Below, one piece after another: positions 27,479 through 38,003 of a stretch of DNA of 64,000 bases. Position 1 is the stretch's first letter; each line of letters starts with the position of its first letter. The DNA comes from Flavobacterium sp. (GTDB taxonomy: Bacteria > Bacteroidota > Bacteroidia > Flavobacteriales > Flavobacteriaceae). The position numbers and the translations under genes were made by a program. The notes beneath the pieces were generated by a model that was not told the DNA's origin, searched no databases, and was given only the letters and a program-made list of their open reading frames with translations. Location of the stretch: NCBI GenBank assembly GCA_012837155.1, contig CP051546.1, forward strand, positions 2,230,140 to 2,294,139, read 5' to 3'.

Positions 27479-28083
27479 TAGTCATGAAATTTTTTAACCC
27501 CTGCTTTTATTGTGACTTTCAAATCATTTTCCAATGGCACAATTGGGCAAGAATACCGGTGGCTATAAGCGCAATACGGATTGTATGAGGTGTTAAAATC
27601 GATGGCAATTGTTTCTCCTTTTGGAATCTTCAAATCAATATATCGTCCGCCAATGTAACTCTCGTTGCCGCAAGTCAAATCAGAAAAAGGAAGAAACAAA
27701 TCATTTTCAAATTCTTTCTTTTTAGAATATTCGACATCCTGATAAACATTTAGTTTAACTGATTTTCCATCGATAGAAAAAAAGACTTCTCCATATTTTA
27801 TATATACCGGTCTTCTATCAGTAGACGTTTTCATCTTGAATGGTTTTTCCTTTTCGGTTCTAACGAATTTAGCCGTAATAAAAAAGTGTTCGTTGATGGG
27901 AAAGAAATCCAAGGCTTTAAAATTCCTTAAATCTTCAGAATCTAAAGGACTCGTTTTTGCATCGGCAAATTCAATATTTAAGTTTTTTTGAAATTTTTCG
28001 ACCGCAGTCCTATCGAATTTCTTTTGACCAAATCCAACATTCAATATCCCCAAAAAAACCAAGGTTAAAATTGTTCTCATCAC
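27478..28083 (-). CDS. DUF1684 family secreted protein
   Basis: 201 residues with a signal peptide (MRTILTLVFLGILNVGFGQ). The family hallmark near the end is NPYCAYSHRYSCPIVPLEN. The role of DUF1684 is unknown. The start could be either of two adjacent ATG codons. Intact frame, first gene of the unit running through TatD and tcdA. Confidence 0.85.
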   Translation of the reverse strand: MMRTILTLVFLGILNVGFGQKKFDRTAVEKFQKNLNIEFADAKTSPLDSEDLRNFKALDFFPINEHFFITAKFVRTEKEKPFKMKTSTDRRPVYIKYGEVFFSIDGKSVKLNVYQDVEYSKKKEFENDLFLPFSDLTCGNESYIGGRYIDLKIPKGETIAIDFNTSYNPYCAYSHRYSCPIVPLENDLKVTIKAGVKKFHD

Positions 28084-28185
28084 TTTTTTTTTAGCAAAAA
28101 TAGTTTAAAAGTTACGAAGCTACAAAGTTAGTATCCTGAAAAAAGATTGCTTTCTCATTCCTAATGTCATGAAATAAAAACTTTG

Positions 28186-28193
28186 TAGCTTTG
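28186..28193 (+). promoter_or_regulatory. -7 promoter motif (TAGCTTTG)
   Basis: TAnnTTTG match 20 bases before the MFS transporter start. Confidence 0.5.
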
Positions 28194-28212
28194 CGAACTA
28201 GAAATATATTCC

Positions 28213-29427
28213 ATGCTAAAAACTGCTCTCCAACGATACGTTAACAATTTCAAAGGTTTTAGACGTGAAGTTTGGATTCTTGCACTAATTACTTTTATCA
28301 ACAGAGCAGGCACAATGGTTTTGCCGTTCTTATCCAAATATTTAAAGGAAAATTTACATTTTACTTACAGTCAAGTGGGATGGATTATGGTTGCTTTTGG
28401 CATTGGTTCGATGCTTGGTTCCTGGCTTGGAGGCAAATTATCCGATAAAATTGGGTTTTATAGAATAATGGTTTTTAGCCTTTTTACCAGCGGAATTTTA
28501 TTTTTTGTATTACAATACATTACCACTTTTTGGGGTTTATGTTTTGGCGTTTTTGGCATTATGTCGGTCTCAGATATGTTCCGACCTGCGATGTTTGTTT
28601 CGCTAGGCGTATATGCAAAACCCGAAAACAGGGTTCGTGCCTTATCCTTAATTCGATTAGCGATTAATTTTGGTTTTGCCGCTGGCCCCATGCTTGGCGG
28701 GCTTATCATATTGGGAATTGGCTACAAAGGATTGTTTGGATTGATGGCGGCACTTGTATTTTGGCCATTTTAATATTTGCATTTTTAGTAAAAGAAAAGA
28801 AAAAAGCACCCGAAATTCATGAAACATCAAATGAAACCATAGTGAAAAAATCTATATTTAAAGATAAACCTTTTGGGTTTTCTTGTTCATCAGTTTTTCG
28901 ACTGCTATGTTGTTTTTTCAAATTTTTACCACCTTACCCCTATTTCATCACGAGCATTTTGGCTTAACTGAATTTCAAACAGGATTATTAATTTCGTTGA
29001 ACGGCGTTTTAATCTTTTTATTCGAAATGCCACTGGTTGGCTTCCTAGAAAGAAAACAAGTAAACCGAATGAAAATCATCTTTTGGGAGCCTTGCTTATG
29101 GCAACCAGTTTTTATATCTTATTGTTCGATGCTTGGGCAGGAATTTTAATCATTGGGATTATCATAGTAACTTTTGGCGAAATATTTTCCTTTCCTTTTT
29201 CGAATGCCTTCGCCATGGGACGAGCTCCAAAAGGGCAAGAAGGACGCTATATGGCACTCTATACAATGAGTTTTAGCCTAGCGCACATCGTGAGTTCTAA
29301 ACTCGGTCTCGAAATCATAGGTCATTATGGATATAGTGTCAACTGGTTTGTTATGGGAAGTTTTGGAATCGCAGCCATGCTTTTTAGCGTGTGGCTAAAT
29401 AAATTATTGCGAGCAGAAAACAAATAA
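28213..29427 (+). CDS. MFS transporter (several frameshifts)
   Basis: Major facilitator of about 405 residues, 12 predicted helices. The start MLKTALQRYVNNFKGFRREV, the loop GSWLGGKLSDKIG (motif A), FGAAGPMLGG-like FGFAAGPMLGGL, and the C-terminal APKGQEGRYMALYTMSFSLA are typical of drug-type MFS. The frame changes near 28765, 28880 and 29085; overlapping pieces join smoothly. The substrate is not predictable. Confidence 0.82.
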
Positions 29428-29550
29428 GGAATCGCTATGCTATCCTATTGCATTTTTAAATCGGATAAAAAGCATAAAAATCCAACACTAATTTGTGTAA
29501 TTCTTGGTAAACTCATGAGGGTTACCCCCAACGGGTTTAAACTTAAAATT

Positions 29551-29604
29551 TAGTTAAATAACTATAAATTTAGTTGTATAACTAAAAAAATAGTTGTATG
29601 TTTG
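29551..29604 (+). promoter_or_regulatory. BlaI-type operator array with promoter
   Basis: Two dyads TAGTT-AAAT-AACTA (29551-29564) and TAGTT-GTAT-AACTA (29571-29584), plus a third left half TAGTTGTATG at 29591. All three begin exactly 20 bases apart. The third overlaps the -7 motif TATGTTTG (29597-29604). Self-repression by the BlaI-like product is inferred. Confidence 0.65.
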
Positions 29605-29632
29605 CTCTGAGAATAACAAAAATAGATTTGAC

Positions 29633-29990
29633 ATGCAAAAACTGACCAACAAAGAAGAGGAAATTATGCAAATTTTATGGAAGCTGGAAAAAGCTTTTGT
29701 AAAAGAAGTACTGGCAGAAATAACCGAAGAACAACCTCATTACAACACCCTTTCGACCATTATCCGAAACTTAGAAGAGAAAGGTTTTGTGTCGCACCAT
29801 GCTTTTGGCAACACGCATCAGTACTTCCCTATCGTGAAGATGGAAGAGTATAGAAAACGGTTTATGAACACAGCAATTGATACGTATTTTGATAGTTCCT
29901 ATAAAAATATGGTGTCGTTTTTTGCCAAAGAAGAAAAATATCTGCCGATGAATTACGCGAAATTTAGCGATGATCGAAAAAAGACAATAG
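29633..29990 (+). CDS. BlaI/MecI/CopY family transcriptional repressor (frameshifts near end)
   Basis: Winged-helix repressor of about 120 residues. QKLTNKEEEIMQILWKLEKA, then VKEVLAEI, then YNTLSTIIRNLEEKGFVSHH is the classical BlaI DNA-binding domain; the C-terminal part is the dimerisation helix pair. Two runs (AAAAA near 29935 and TTT near 29963) each lack a base; repair gives KISADELREILAMIEKRQ and TAG at 29988. It is 1 base from the M56 gene, the standard BlaI-BlaR1 arrangement. An operator array lies upstream. Confidence 0.88.
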
Positions 29991-29991
29991 C

Positions 29992-31933
29992 ATGGAAACA
30001 CTCTTTATCTATCTCATCAAAGCCAGTAGCTTAGTAACAATGTTTTATTTGTCCTATCACATTTTGTTGCGAAAAGAAACCTTTTTCAATAGCAATCGTT
30101 GGTTCTTGATGGTGGGATTAATCACTTCGGCGGGTACTGCCGTTGGTGGTTTTACCAAAACTGTTTGGGTTGAGCCAACGCCAACAACTTTTGACTGGTC
30201 GAAGATTCCCGTGACAACAAATGGTATCGAAAATGAGGGGTTTGAAATCAATTGGTATTTAGTTTTTGCCATCGTTTATGGACTTGGAATTTTAGGTTTT
30301 CTTTCAAAATTCGCCTTTGATTTTTATAGTTTATCCAAAGTTTTGAAAGGCAAAACCATCCAGCGACAAGCCGATTTCAAATTTATTGACATTAGCGAAA
30401 ATGTTTCCCCTTTTTCCTATTTTAATTCGATCGTGTATAATTCATCGCTATACAGCGAAACCGAATTAGAAAACATTTTGGAACACGAAAAAGTTCACAG
30501 TTCACAACATCACACCCTAGATGTTTTGATTTCGAGATTGTTTTCTATTGTTTTTTGGCTCAATCCGTTGATGTGGTTGTATAAAAAAGCCGTCATTCAA
30601 AATCTAGAATTCATCGCCGATAGTGAAGCTTCTAAAAAAATAGCAGACAAAAAAGCCTACCAATTGACACTTTTAAAAATAACAACACAGAAAAACTGTG
30701 TTGCCATTACCAATCATTTTTATCAATCATTAATCAAAAAACGAATCGTTATGTTAAACAAAAATCAATCAAACAAAAGAAATTCTTGGAAGTATGCTGT
30801 TGTTCTTCCATTATTAGGAGCATTTTTATTTTTATTTCAGGTGAAAGTTGTGGCTCAGGAGAAAGATTCTGAACAAGTCGAAATTAAACTTGTAAAAATT
30901 GATATAACCAACATCATTATTACTAAAAATACAACCGATAAGGAAATCAAAAAACATTGCAAACAAATAAAAAAAATGTACAATATTGATTTAAGTTTTT
31001 TTAACATTAAGAGAAATTCGAATAGTGAGATAATCAGTATCGAAAGTGAATTTAAAGATAAAACCGGTAGTGGAAGTTGTATTCAGGCAGAAAACACTCC
31101 CATAAAGCCCTTCAAATTTTTTTATGATAAAAACAAAAAGGAAATGGGATACGATATGGATTTAACCTCTAAACAAGAAAGCAACGTAATACAAGCCGAT
31201 AGTATTTATTTCAATACTTTATCTAAAGGGAAAGAAATTTATATTACTGGCGACACTCTTATTGTGCCATCCAAACTTATTACTAAACAGAAAGTTACAA
31301 AAAGAATACCCACAAATGAAAAAGCAGTTAAAATAACAACCAAAACTATCAATCAATCAGCGGATAATTTTGACATCAAACATATATCAAAACAAAAACC
31401 AATCATTATACTTAACGGAAAAAAGACCGAAGCCAACTTTAATATTTCAAATGTTGACATTAGTAAAATTGAATCCATTAATGTATTGAAAGGAAAAATG
31501 GCTATAGAAAAATATGGAGATGAAGGTAAAAATGGAGTAATTGAAATTACTGCTGATAAACCAGACCAAATTACCAAAAAAGTAGTAACAGGTTTCTATT
31601 TCGAACCTAATGCTTCAACTATTGAAAAAAAGAAGACAAGCCAATAACTGTAATAGGATATGGAACTAGCGAAGCTTCATCCAATTCAAAACAAGATGTC
31701 AACGGAATTAAAGTTAAAGGAGTCAGCACAGGAAATATGGGACTCAACACAGACAAAGCAATGATAATCATAGACGGAAAAAAAGCGGATAAACAAGTAA
31801 AAATAGATGATATTAACCCAACGACATTAAAAGTATAAGTGTTCTAAAAGGTAAAAATGCTGTGAAAAAATACGGAAAAAAAGGTAAAAATGGAGTTGTT
31901 GAAATTGAAACCAAAGGAAATTCAAAAAAATAA
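29992..31933 (+). CDS. BlaR1-like M56 membrane metallopeptidase with TonB-plug-like tail (frameshifts)
   Basis: Membrane sensor-protease of about 646 residues. Helices at 1-25, 37-52, 90-115 and 265-290; cytoplasmic zinc site HEKVH (165-169) with the following FIADSEASKK. After the last helix a large extracytoplasmic region has two related modules: PIIILNGKKTEANF to VLKGKMAIEKYG to GVIEIT, and MIIIDGKKADKQV to VLKGKNAVKKYG to GVVEIE. These resemble plug-like segments of TonB-dependent receptors. A runs near 31635 and 31835 each lack one base. It is predicted to relieve BlaI repression on sensing a signal; no beta-lactamase is adjacent. Confidence 0.85.
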
Positions 31934-32005
31934 AAGTGCTTAAAAAAACAAGCTTTTCGGGAGTATCCCATAAAGTGTGTAAGCTTTTCAAGTCATATAA
32001 GACTA

Positions 32006-33380
32006 CTAGTCAATTCTATTTTGATCCATTAAATACATCATTGTAGCCATTGTTGCTGCTCCCAATTCAAGCTCTCGTTTATTCACCGCATCAAACTTGT
32101 CGTTTGCAGCATGATGGTAATCAAAATACCGTTGCGAATCTGGTTTTAAACCTACCTTACAAGTGCTTTTGATGTTAACGGACCAATATCCGTACCGCTA
32201 TGCCCTTTTGTAAAACTATGGATCAAATAAGGTTCGAACAAGTTTTTCCAAGCAAGAATTTTGTTAAAACTTGCATCATCACTTTCTATCGAAAATCCTC
32301 TTGGAGAAAACCCTCCTGAGTCACTTTCCATGGCAAAAATGTGATTTTCATTGTTGGCTTTAGCCAACTCTCCATATTTGGTTCCGCCTCTTACCCCATT
32401 TTCCTCATTCATAAAAAGCACCACACGAAGCGTATTTTTAGGCTTATACCCTATGTTTTTGAAGATATTCATTACTTCCATACTTTGCACAATTCCCGCT
32501 CCATCATCATGAGAACCATCGGCAAGATCCCAAGAATCAAGATGACCACCAACAACCATAATGTTTTCTGGATGCTCACTTCCTTTTATTTCGCCAATAA
32601 CATTATACGACAAAACATCGTCCATCATTTGGCAAGATTGTTTTCAAGAAGAATTTTAAATTGGGATTATTTTTCAAAGCGTTACTCAACAATTCAGCGG
32701 CATTGGTACTAATTGCCGCCGCCGGAATATATTGTGATTTTGGAATATCTCCATAACTTTGATTTCCTGTGTGCGGAAAAATCGTCTAATCTCATGTTCA
32801 TCGAACGCACAATTGTGGCAACCGCACCGTATTTCGAAGCCTCTTTTGCTCCAACAGCCCTTTGATCGACACATCCTCCGTAAGATTCGAATGTTTCAAT
32901 ATTTTCTTGCTCCATCGGACGATTAAAAAACACTATTTTACCTTTTATTTTTTCGCCCAAAGATTCTAATTCTTTAATGCTTTTTACCTCGATTACTTCG
33001 CTCATAATTCCGTTTTTTGGTGTGGCAATAGAACTACCAAGTGCACAAACCGGAATATTTATTTTGCTTTTATGGTCTAAAATATAAGCCACTTCTTTTG
33101 CTCCTCGAACCCATTTTGGCACCATCACTTCTTGAAGATACACTCGGTCAAACCCCAAGGTTTCTAATTGTGCTTTTGTATATTGAACGGCTTTTTCGGC
33201 ATTTTCTGACCCCGATAAACGAGCTCCAATAGAATTTGATAAATAATCCAGCCATGAATAACATTTAGAATGGGTTAGTGACGCGTTGTAGATTTGCTTA
33301 ATTACCATTTCGTCATTAGTTTGAGCAAAAAGTGCAAATCCGATAAAAAATAAGGAAATTAAAAAATGTATTTTTTTCAT
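32006..33380 (-). CDS. Secreted M28 family metallopeptidase (frameshifts)
   Basis: Zinc aminopeptidase/carboxypeptidase of about 458 residues with a signal peptide (MKKIHFLISLFFIGFALFAQ). A PA-like inserted domain lies at about 120-230, then the metal ligands: GGHLDSWD, GSHDDGAG, FMNEENGVRG, FAMESDSGGF and the final YFDYHHAANDKFD. Frames change near 32790-32630 and at 32160, where AA should be AAA. An IS630-type element sits 33 bases upstream of the start codon and may separate it from its promoter. Confidence 0.87.
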
Positions 33381-33415
33381 GCTTTTGGCTTTTAATTTAT
33401 TGATTAAAGAGATTA

Positions 33416-34598
33416 TACCATTGACTAATACAGTTTAGTCCAAAAAGGAGATGAAACGATATATTCAAATTCACAGGTTTTCTTGACAATTTCATTAGTT
33501 AGTTTTTTCACCTCATTCTCTATGAAAGAACTTACCTCTTCTAGTGATTTGTGCAGTTTTCCAGTAAAAGCCCTTTTCATTCGCCACCATATTTTTTCTG
33601 AGGGATTGAGTTCTGGTGAATATGGTGGGATAAAAAGTAACGCTATGTTATTTGGAATGGTAAGGGTCTTTGATTTGTGAAATGCACCATTATCTAAGAT
33701 TATTATTTTAAATTCATCAGGTCTCTCTTTTGAAAATTCATTTAGGAATAGTTGAAAATTATTTGAATTGCAATGGGGTAATTCCAATTCAAAATGATCT
33801 CCTGTAAATGGTGAATAAGCACCAAATAACCATGTGGCTTTGAATACTTGTTGAAAGACACATATCGGCTTAATTCCTTTTGCCGTTAAGGCTTTTCCGT
33901 TTCTAGTAAACATCCCGAACCGACTTTCATCTTGACAATACAAGTTTATTGTTTTAAATCCCCATCCTTTTTCGTTGTAGATGTTTTCACATTCTTTACT
34001 GAAATTTTTTTAAAATCCTCAACCTTAATTTGGTCTTTCTTAACATGAATTTTTCTTGCGGTCTTTATTTTGCCTTGAATTTTCTATAAACGTACCCTTT
34101 GAAAGTGCTGTAATTAGTTTGTTTCCCAAACTTTTCATCAAACCAAGCTAACAGTTCGACGTATCCAACAAACCCGTTTTCAGGATTAAACATCTGTTCT
34201 CTTAAAGCTTGCTCTTCTTCCAAAGTTATAACACTGGGCTTGTATCCTTTTTTAGAATGTCTTGTCAGTAGTTCAATCCCTCCATTAATATAGAGGTCGC
34301 GCCACGACTGAATACTATTATGATTAACCCCTATGGCTTGAGCAACCTCTCTTTTAGAAATTCCATTCAGTTCATTTTCTTTAAAAACAAGTAAAGCATG
34401 TACTCTCTTTGCAATCATGGGGTTGCTCTTTTTTTGAATTTTTTTGAGCTCCGACAAGCTCTCCTTTATTGTAAATATTTTTGGTGACGACATATATTTT
34501 CTTTCTTAAGCCAAATATACGATTTTTATATTTTAGTCCAATGTGAATAAAAAAAATGTTTCGAGTGTTTTTGGACTATTTTATAAAAATCAATGGTA
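33416..34598 (-). mobile_element. IS630-type element B, copy 2
   Basis: 1183 bp, inverted relative to copy 1. Ends TACCATTGACTAATAC and ATCAATGGTA. Flanked by TTA on both sides (33413-33415, 34599-34601). Lies between the M28 gene and the AlaDH/PNT gene. Confidence 0.88.
33425..34493 (-). pseudogene. IS630-family transposase B, frameshifted (copy 2)
   Basis: Same protein as at 22754. The first 142 residues are open (to FKAK), then the frame is lost at an A run near 34072 and regained for the last 172 residues (MYCQDESRFGMF to FWTKLY). Its own promoter motif (TATATTTG, complement at 34512-34519) is 19 bases before the ATG. Confidence 0.85.
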
Positions 34599-34784
34599 TT
34601 ATGCCTTTATATTTGGGAATTTATTTTTAGTACTGCATCCTGAAACTCTAGTATAATCAAGAGCAAGAAATAATCTATCAGGCGATTTTTTGAATTGCCA
34701 AATATAAATAATCTCTTCAATCTATTTTTAGAAAAGTTCAAAATGAAACCAAAAAAATCCCTTTATTATCGAAATATATTCGAA

Positions 34785-35986
34785 TTATTTTCCGTCTACA
34801 AAATCCTGTAAATAACTAAACCTTGGGGTAAGTTTACCTTTTTCAGTCATCTTAGCCCGCTCCAATATTCCGTCTTTGTCCCCGTCAAAAAAGCTGGAAT
34901 CACGTACTCCGTAAACATCTCTCCAAAACCTTCACTAGCATCTTTTGGCAATTCACAAGGCAAATTATCAACAGCCATCACAACGATTGCCCCAGGATGA
35001 AACACATCGACCTCCTTATTTTCAATTGGTAAATACCCGTACAAAGGCTCTGCGATTGTCGCTGAGCGCAATGTACAAGCGATTGGTCTATTGACATCGC
35101 AAGAAATATCGGCAACAATTTTAATTTTACAATCCTTAGATGAAAGCATTTCACGGCTAAGAATTATTGGTGCCTCATTAGCATAAAAATGACCCGTGAT
35201 GTATATATCCGAAACTTTAGTGAACCTTTCAAAATCAGAAATATAGTCCTGCGGATTCTGAAAAAAATCATTAAAATCTAATATCTTTCCATCTTTTCGC
35301 TTGTTATAATCCAATACATCAATCTGGGTGTAAACCGCTTGCGTGTAGTTTTTTGTTAAATAATTTTCAACAGAAACTTCCTTTATTTTTATTGCATCTA
35401 AAACTTCCTTGACACCATTACCTACTTTTCCAGTTCCTGTAATTACGAATTTTAAAGGCGGTAAAATCAGCCGTTTTAAATGGGCAATCAAAGCCTCTTT
35501 TCCTGAAAGAGTTTCTGCTTTTGGCAATTTGAACAATTCGAATTTTATTCCAAAAGCCCGAATACTATTGTAGGCACCTACAATTCCAGCGTATTTTCCG
35601 AAACCAATTAACCTGTGATTTTGTGAATTGACAAGAGTTTCATGATCATAGAAATCGATGTTTTTTTCTAATAATGCTTGCAACAATTTTCTGTTATGAG
35701 GCTGTTTTTTGATGGTGTGCGAAAAAAAGAAATACGATTTATTGGGGATTAAATTCTCGACAGGAACTTCTTTTACTCCAAAAAAAACATCGCAATCACT
35801 AATGTCATTGGCAACTTCAATTCCCATATTTCGGTATTGTTCGTCAGTAAAAACCCTAACGGTCGAACTTTCTACTTTTATGGTAATCCCCTGATGCAGC
35901 TGTTTGATTCTAGCCAATTCATCGGGCGAAAAAACAACTCTTCTATCAGGTGGGGTTTTACTCTCTTTTATAATTCCAAATTTCAT
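34785..35986 (-). CDS. AlaDH/PNT-type NAD(P)-dependent dehydrogenase, saccharopine-dehydrogenase-like (one frameshift)
   Basis: About 400 residues. The N-terminal MKFGIIKESKTPPDRRVVFS is the AlaDh/PNT substrate domain, and the nucleotide-binding motif is KFVITGTGKVGNGVKEVLDA. DISCDVNRPIACTL and VVMAVDNLPCELPKDASEGF match alanine dehydrogenase and lysine-forming saccharopine dehydrogenase relatives. Near 34893 one T is missing; repair gives AFFDGDKDGILERAKMTEKG and the end YLQDFVDGK. Substrate choice cannot be settled from sequence alone. The minus promoter motif is at 36035. Confidence 0.8.
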
Positions 35987-36034
35987 ATTCTTCGAACTAT
36001 TAATTTAATACAACTTTAAATACTGTTTTTGTTA

Positions 36035-36042
36035 CAAATATA
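36035..36042 (-). promoter_or_regulatory. -7 promoter motif (TATATTTG on minus strand)
   Basis: TAnnTTTG match about 49 bases before the dehydrogenase start at 35986. Confidence 0.5.
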
Positions 36043-36203
36043 ACATTTTAACCGAATCAAAAAATCTTTTATACAAAGATGTTTTTTGATACACAAAAAC
36101 ATTAAAACCTGATTTCTAATATGATGTCGAAAAATGACAAAACAGAATGCAAAATAATGTTAAGTTTTCAAAAAAAATGACAAATCAAAAGCGATTGATT
36201 CTA

Positions 36204-36211
36204 TATATTTG
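36204..36211 (+). promoter_or_regulatory. -7 promoter motif (TATATTTG) that decides the serine hydrolase start
   Basis: TAnnTTTG match 14 bases before ATG 36225. It lies inside the longer open frame from 36147, which is therefore not the start. Confidence 0.5.
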
Positions 36212-36224
36212 CCTTTATAGAAAA

Positions 36225-37436
36225 ATGAAAATGAAATTTATAAAAAAGGCAAATATACTACAATTACTCTTCCTAATCTTGATTTGGAGTTCTTGTAACA
36301 AGCTAAAAAAAACAGAACTCAAGGATTCAGAACTTCCAAAGGAAACATTACCTAAAATGAAACCTTTAACCAATGAAGTTCCTAAACTAAGTGCAGCATA
36401 CATTCATTCAAAAAAAGGAGCTATTGAAGCTTTTTACAATAAAAACTGGCCTAATAATAGCCTAAACGGGAGTTTTCTTGTTGCAAAAAATGGACAAATA
36501 ATCTACGAAAGATACGAAGGGTACACTAATTTTAGAACGAAAGAATTAATAACCGCTGACACGCCACTGCACTTGGCTTCTGTTAGTAAAGTAGTTACCG
36601 CAACAGCTATTTTGAAGTTGGTTAACGCAAAAAAAATAGCGTTAAACCAAAAAGTAAATACCATTTTAAAGGAATTTCCTTATCCAGAGGTTACCATCAA
36701 AACACTATTAAATCATCGAAGCGGAATGCGAAGTTATTCTTATTTTACTGACAAAAAAGATATTTGGGATAGGCATACTATTTTAACCAACCAAGATATT
36801 TTAACCCTTTTGGCAACAAAAGACATTGAGTTAGAATCAAAAACCGATACTCGATTTGCATATTGCAATACCAACTATGCCATTTTAGCTTTGATTATCG
36901 AAAAAATAACTGGTTTGACCTATAAAGAAGCTATGAAGCAAATGATTTTTGAACCACTTGGAATGAAAAATACCTTTGTTATGGATTATGATAAGGACAG
37001 AAAAAACGTAGTTCCTTCGTATAAAGGAAATAGAGTCGAAATTGGAATGGATTTTTTGGATGCTATTTATGGCGATAAAAACGTATATTCAACAGCCCGA
37101 GATTTATTAAAATTAGATCGAGCACGAAATTCTTCTGCCTTTTTAGAGCCCAATTTGTTCAACCAAGTATTTATAGGTTACAGCAACGAACATAAGGGAC
37201 AACGAAATTATGGTCTTGGCATTCGGATGACTCAATGGGAAACAGGACAAACCTTGTATTATCACAACGGATGGTGGCATGGCAATACCTCATCCTATGT
37301 AAGTTTGAGAAAAGAGCAGGTTACTATCATTTCGTTATCGAATAAATTTTCGAGAAATCCTTATAATGTTCGAAAACTATCGGCTTTATTTGGCGACTAT
37401 CCTTTTAAGTTGAACAAAGACGAAAAAGAGGAATAA
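36225..37436 (+). CDS. Serine hydrolase, beta-lactamase/PBP4-like, probable lipoprotein
   Basis: 403 residues from ATG 36225. The hydrophobic N-terminus ILQLLFLILIWSSCNK ends in a Cys consistent with lipid attachment, though the lipobox is imperfect. SxxK motif in LASVSKVVTA (nucleophile Ser), YxN in FAYCNTNYAIL, HxG-type HNGWWHGN. The class C fold is used by esterases, peptidases and lactamases; the substrate is unknown. No lactam-specific evidence was seen. Intact frame, followed by tmRNA. Confidence 0.85.
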   Translation: MKMKFIKKANILQLLFLILIWSSCNKLKKTELKDSELPKETLPKMKPLTNEVPKLSAAYIHSKKGAIEAFYNKNWPNNSLNGSFLVAKNGQIIYERYEGYTNFRTKELITADTPLHLASVSKVVTATAILKLVNAKKIALNQKVNTILKEFPYPEVTIKTLLNHRSGMRSYSYFTDKKDIWDRHTILTNQDILTLLATKDIELESKTDTRFAYCNTNYAILALIIEKITGLTYKEAMKQMIFEPLGMKNTFVMDYDKDRKNVVPSYKGNRVEIGMDFLDAIYGDKNVYSTARDLLKLDRARNSSAFLEPNLFNQVFIGYSNEHKGQRNYGLGIRMTQWETGQTLYYHNGWWHGNTSSYVSLRKEQVTIISLSNKFSRNPYNVRKLSALFGDYPFKLNKDEKEE

Positions 37437-37551
37437 AGAAGCTTTTAGTTCTTGTTTTTTACACAGAAGTTTCGAGAGCAAATTTGGATTAAAAGGGTTA
37501 TATTTGCCAACTCATTATTGAAACAGTTTTTGAGAATTGAGCAGTAAAAAT

Positions 37552-37947
37552 GGGGTCGACTGGTTTTGACAGCAAGTCGAATTGAAAAGTAAGCACGTCG
37601 AGAACTGGGACAATTCTCGTAAATAAAAGGTTTCAAAACACATACACGGCGAAGGAAACTACGCTCTTGCTGCATAATCTGAATCATAGTAAGATTAGCC
37701 TCGTCCTACCAGGTAGGAAAGCAGGATTTACCTCGAAAGCTTTGGTTTATGGCGGTCGATTAAGGTAAATCGTAAATTTAAACCTAGATTTCCATAAGCT
37801 TCGGGTGGATTTCGAAACTAAAGAAGCTAAGTGTTGTGCGACTGTTTCTGGTCAAACACAACATCGAAAATTCAATCAGGAAATAAGCGTGTAGAAAGCC
37901 TTTTAGTTGCTTGTTTGGACCCGGGTTCGATTCCCGGCGACTCCACA
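37552..37947 (+). ncRNA. ssrA: Transfer-messenger RNA
   Basis: The 5' end GGGGTCGACTGGTTTTGACA and 3' end GGGTTCGATTCCCGGCGACT form the tRNA-like half: the acceptor GGGGTCG pairs with CGACTCC, with one G-U pair. The tag frame from the resume codon GGC at 37648 encodes GEGNYALAA and stops at TAA 37675-37677. The 3' end is ACA in the genome, so CCA must be added after transcription. It rescues stalled ribosomes together with SmpB. Confidence 0.96.
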
Positions 37948-37970
37948 AATCTATTTTTAAATAAAACTAA

Positions 37971-38003
37971 ATGCCCGTAAATTCTAAATTTACGGGCATT
38001 TTA
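37971..38003. terminator. Terminator shared by tmRNA and convergent DPP III gene
   Basis: ATGCCCGTAAATT / AATTTACGGGCAT stem with a 3-base loop, then T-rich. Confidence 0.85.

Noticed and set aside
36225-37436. Beta-lactamase controlled by the BlaI/M56 pair
   Set aside because: It has the generic SxxK/YxN/HxG motifs of serine hydrolases, lies more than 4 kb away behind other genes, and its promoter lacks the TAGTT dyads.
37445-37687. Minus-strand open frame of 80 residues
   Set aside because: It overlaps the tmRNA gene and has no protein-like features.
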